From: Chitinophaga pendula
GTDB taxonomy: Bacteria; Bacteroidota; Bacteroidia; Chitinophagales; Chitinophagaceae
Direction of reading: 5' to 3'
Length of the DNA: 64,000 bases
Assembly: GCF_020386615.1 (NCBI RefSeq)
Contig: NZ_CP077769.1
Coordinates: 7,179,501-7,243,500 of the forward strand
Shown here: one piece after another, positions 63,818 through 64,000 of the stretch
How the letters are laid out: each line of letters starts with the position of its first letter
Numbering within the stretch: position 1 is the first letter of the stretch
Program-made: the position numbers and the translations under genes
The notes under the pieces: model-generated
The model's database searches: none
What the model was told of the DNA's origin: nothing
The model's input: the letters and a program-made list of their open reading frames with translations, nothing else

Positions 63818-64000
63818 ATGAAACTGTATATTTTACTCCTTGTTAGTTGTATAACCAATTGCCTGTTCGCACAGGCCCAACAGCCTACCGCCGTATTAAG
63901 AGGGCGTGTCTTTACAGCAGGAAATACTCCCGCTGCCGGGGTAACCGTGCACGTGAGTGGTATTGCAAAAGGTGCCAGCACCGACGAAGAAGGGCGTTAT
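63818..64000 (+). CDS. TonB-dependent receptor, N-terminal part (partial)
   Basis: The gene runs out of the right edge, and 61 codons are visible. They encode a signal peptide (MKLYILLLVSCITNCLFAQAQ) and the beginning of a CarboxypepD_reg-like domain (AVLRGRVFTAGNTPAAGVTVHVSGIAKGASTDEEGRY), the usual opening of Bacteroidota TonB-dependent receptors. The control region shares its activator-type site with the hmu operon, so an iron- or haem-related ligand is plausible. Confidence 0.75.
   Translation, partial: MKLYILLLVSCITNCLFAQAQQPTAVLRGRVFTAGNTPAAGVTVHVSGIAKGASTDEEGRY

Overview
The window looks like a chromosomal segment from a Chitinophaga-like member of the Bacteroidota. Three things point there: tandem SusC/SusD outer-membrane uptake pairs, TonB-receptor/DUF4249 and DUF1080 proteins, and promoters with the Bacteroidota TAnnTTTG box at -7. 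Housekeeping genes (atpG, scpB, rny, pheT, zapA, dnaB, rsmE, pyrD) alternate with accessory transport and signalling modules. I saw no rRNA, complete tRNA, CRISPR array, insertion sequence or prophage.

Layout. 1-299: end of an FG-GAP repeat protein. 706-8446: a complete ebo cluster (eboA, B, C, D, E, F) followed by a TauE/SafE-type permease. 8516-11003: a YjbR-like protein and a DUF885 lipoprotein. 11211-22550: a two-domain DUF1080 (3-keto-glycoside hydrolase family) protein, divergent from two consecutive SusC/SusD pairs; palindromic LacI-type operators sit in front of all three transcription units. 22710-26995: a DJ-1/PfpI protein, an ABC-2 transporter and a divergent LytS/LytTR two-component pair. 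27165-30752: atpG away from the other ATP synthase genes, scpB with a roughly 350-residue acidic tail, and purine nucleoside phosphorylase. 30826-33135: a second DUF1080 protein and an M60 metallopeptidase lipoprotein.

33221-44065: rny on the left and zapA, a coiled-coil gene and pheT on the right, all leftward. Between them lies a rightward unit of histidine kinase, OmpR-type regulator, outer-membrane beta-barrel protein and a small secreted protein. 44662-50626: dnaB, a MATE exporter, rsmE, terC-like and pyrD. 51224-54743: an STN-domain TonB receptor with its DUF4249 lipoprotein. 55635-59412: a compact haem-uptake operon hmuTUV-hmuS behind a 300-base leader. 60040-63118: AraC regulator, aldehyde dehydrogenase and DUF779 protein. 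63818-64000: start of another TonB-dependent receptor.

The most unusual signals are regulatory. The hmu leader has a long-range 11-bp helix starting just after a good -7 box, a competing helix, and a terminator before hmuT, so it resembles an undescribed riboswitch-type element. The same TTTTCCYGAT site lies exactly 38 bases upstream of the -7 box at the hmu promoter and at two tandem promoters before the last TonB receptor, which suggests one activator serving several iron/haem-type uptake genes. Of the protein-coding systems, the ebo cluster is the most interesting: it is intact here, its cargo is unknown, and it sits beside a possible exporter.
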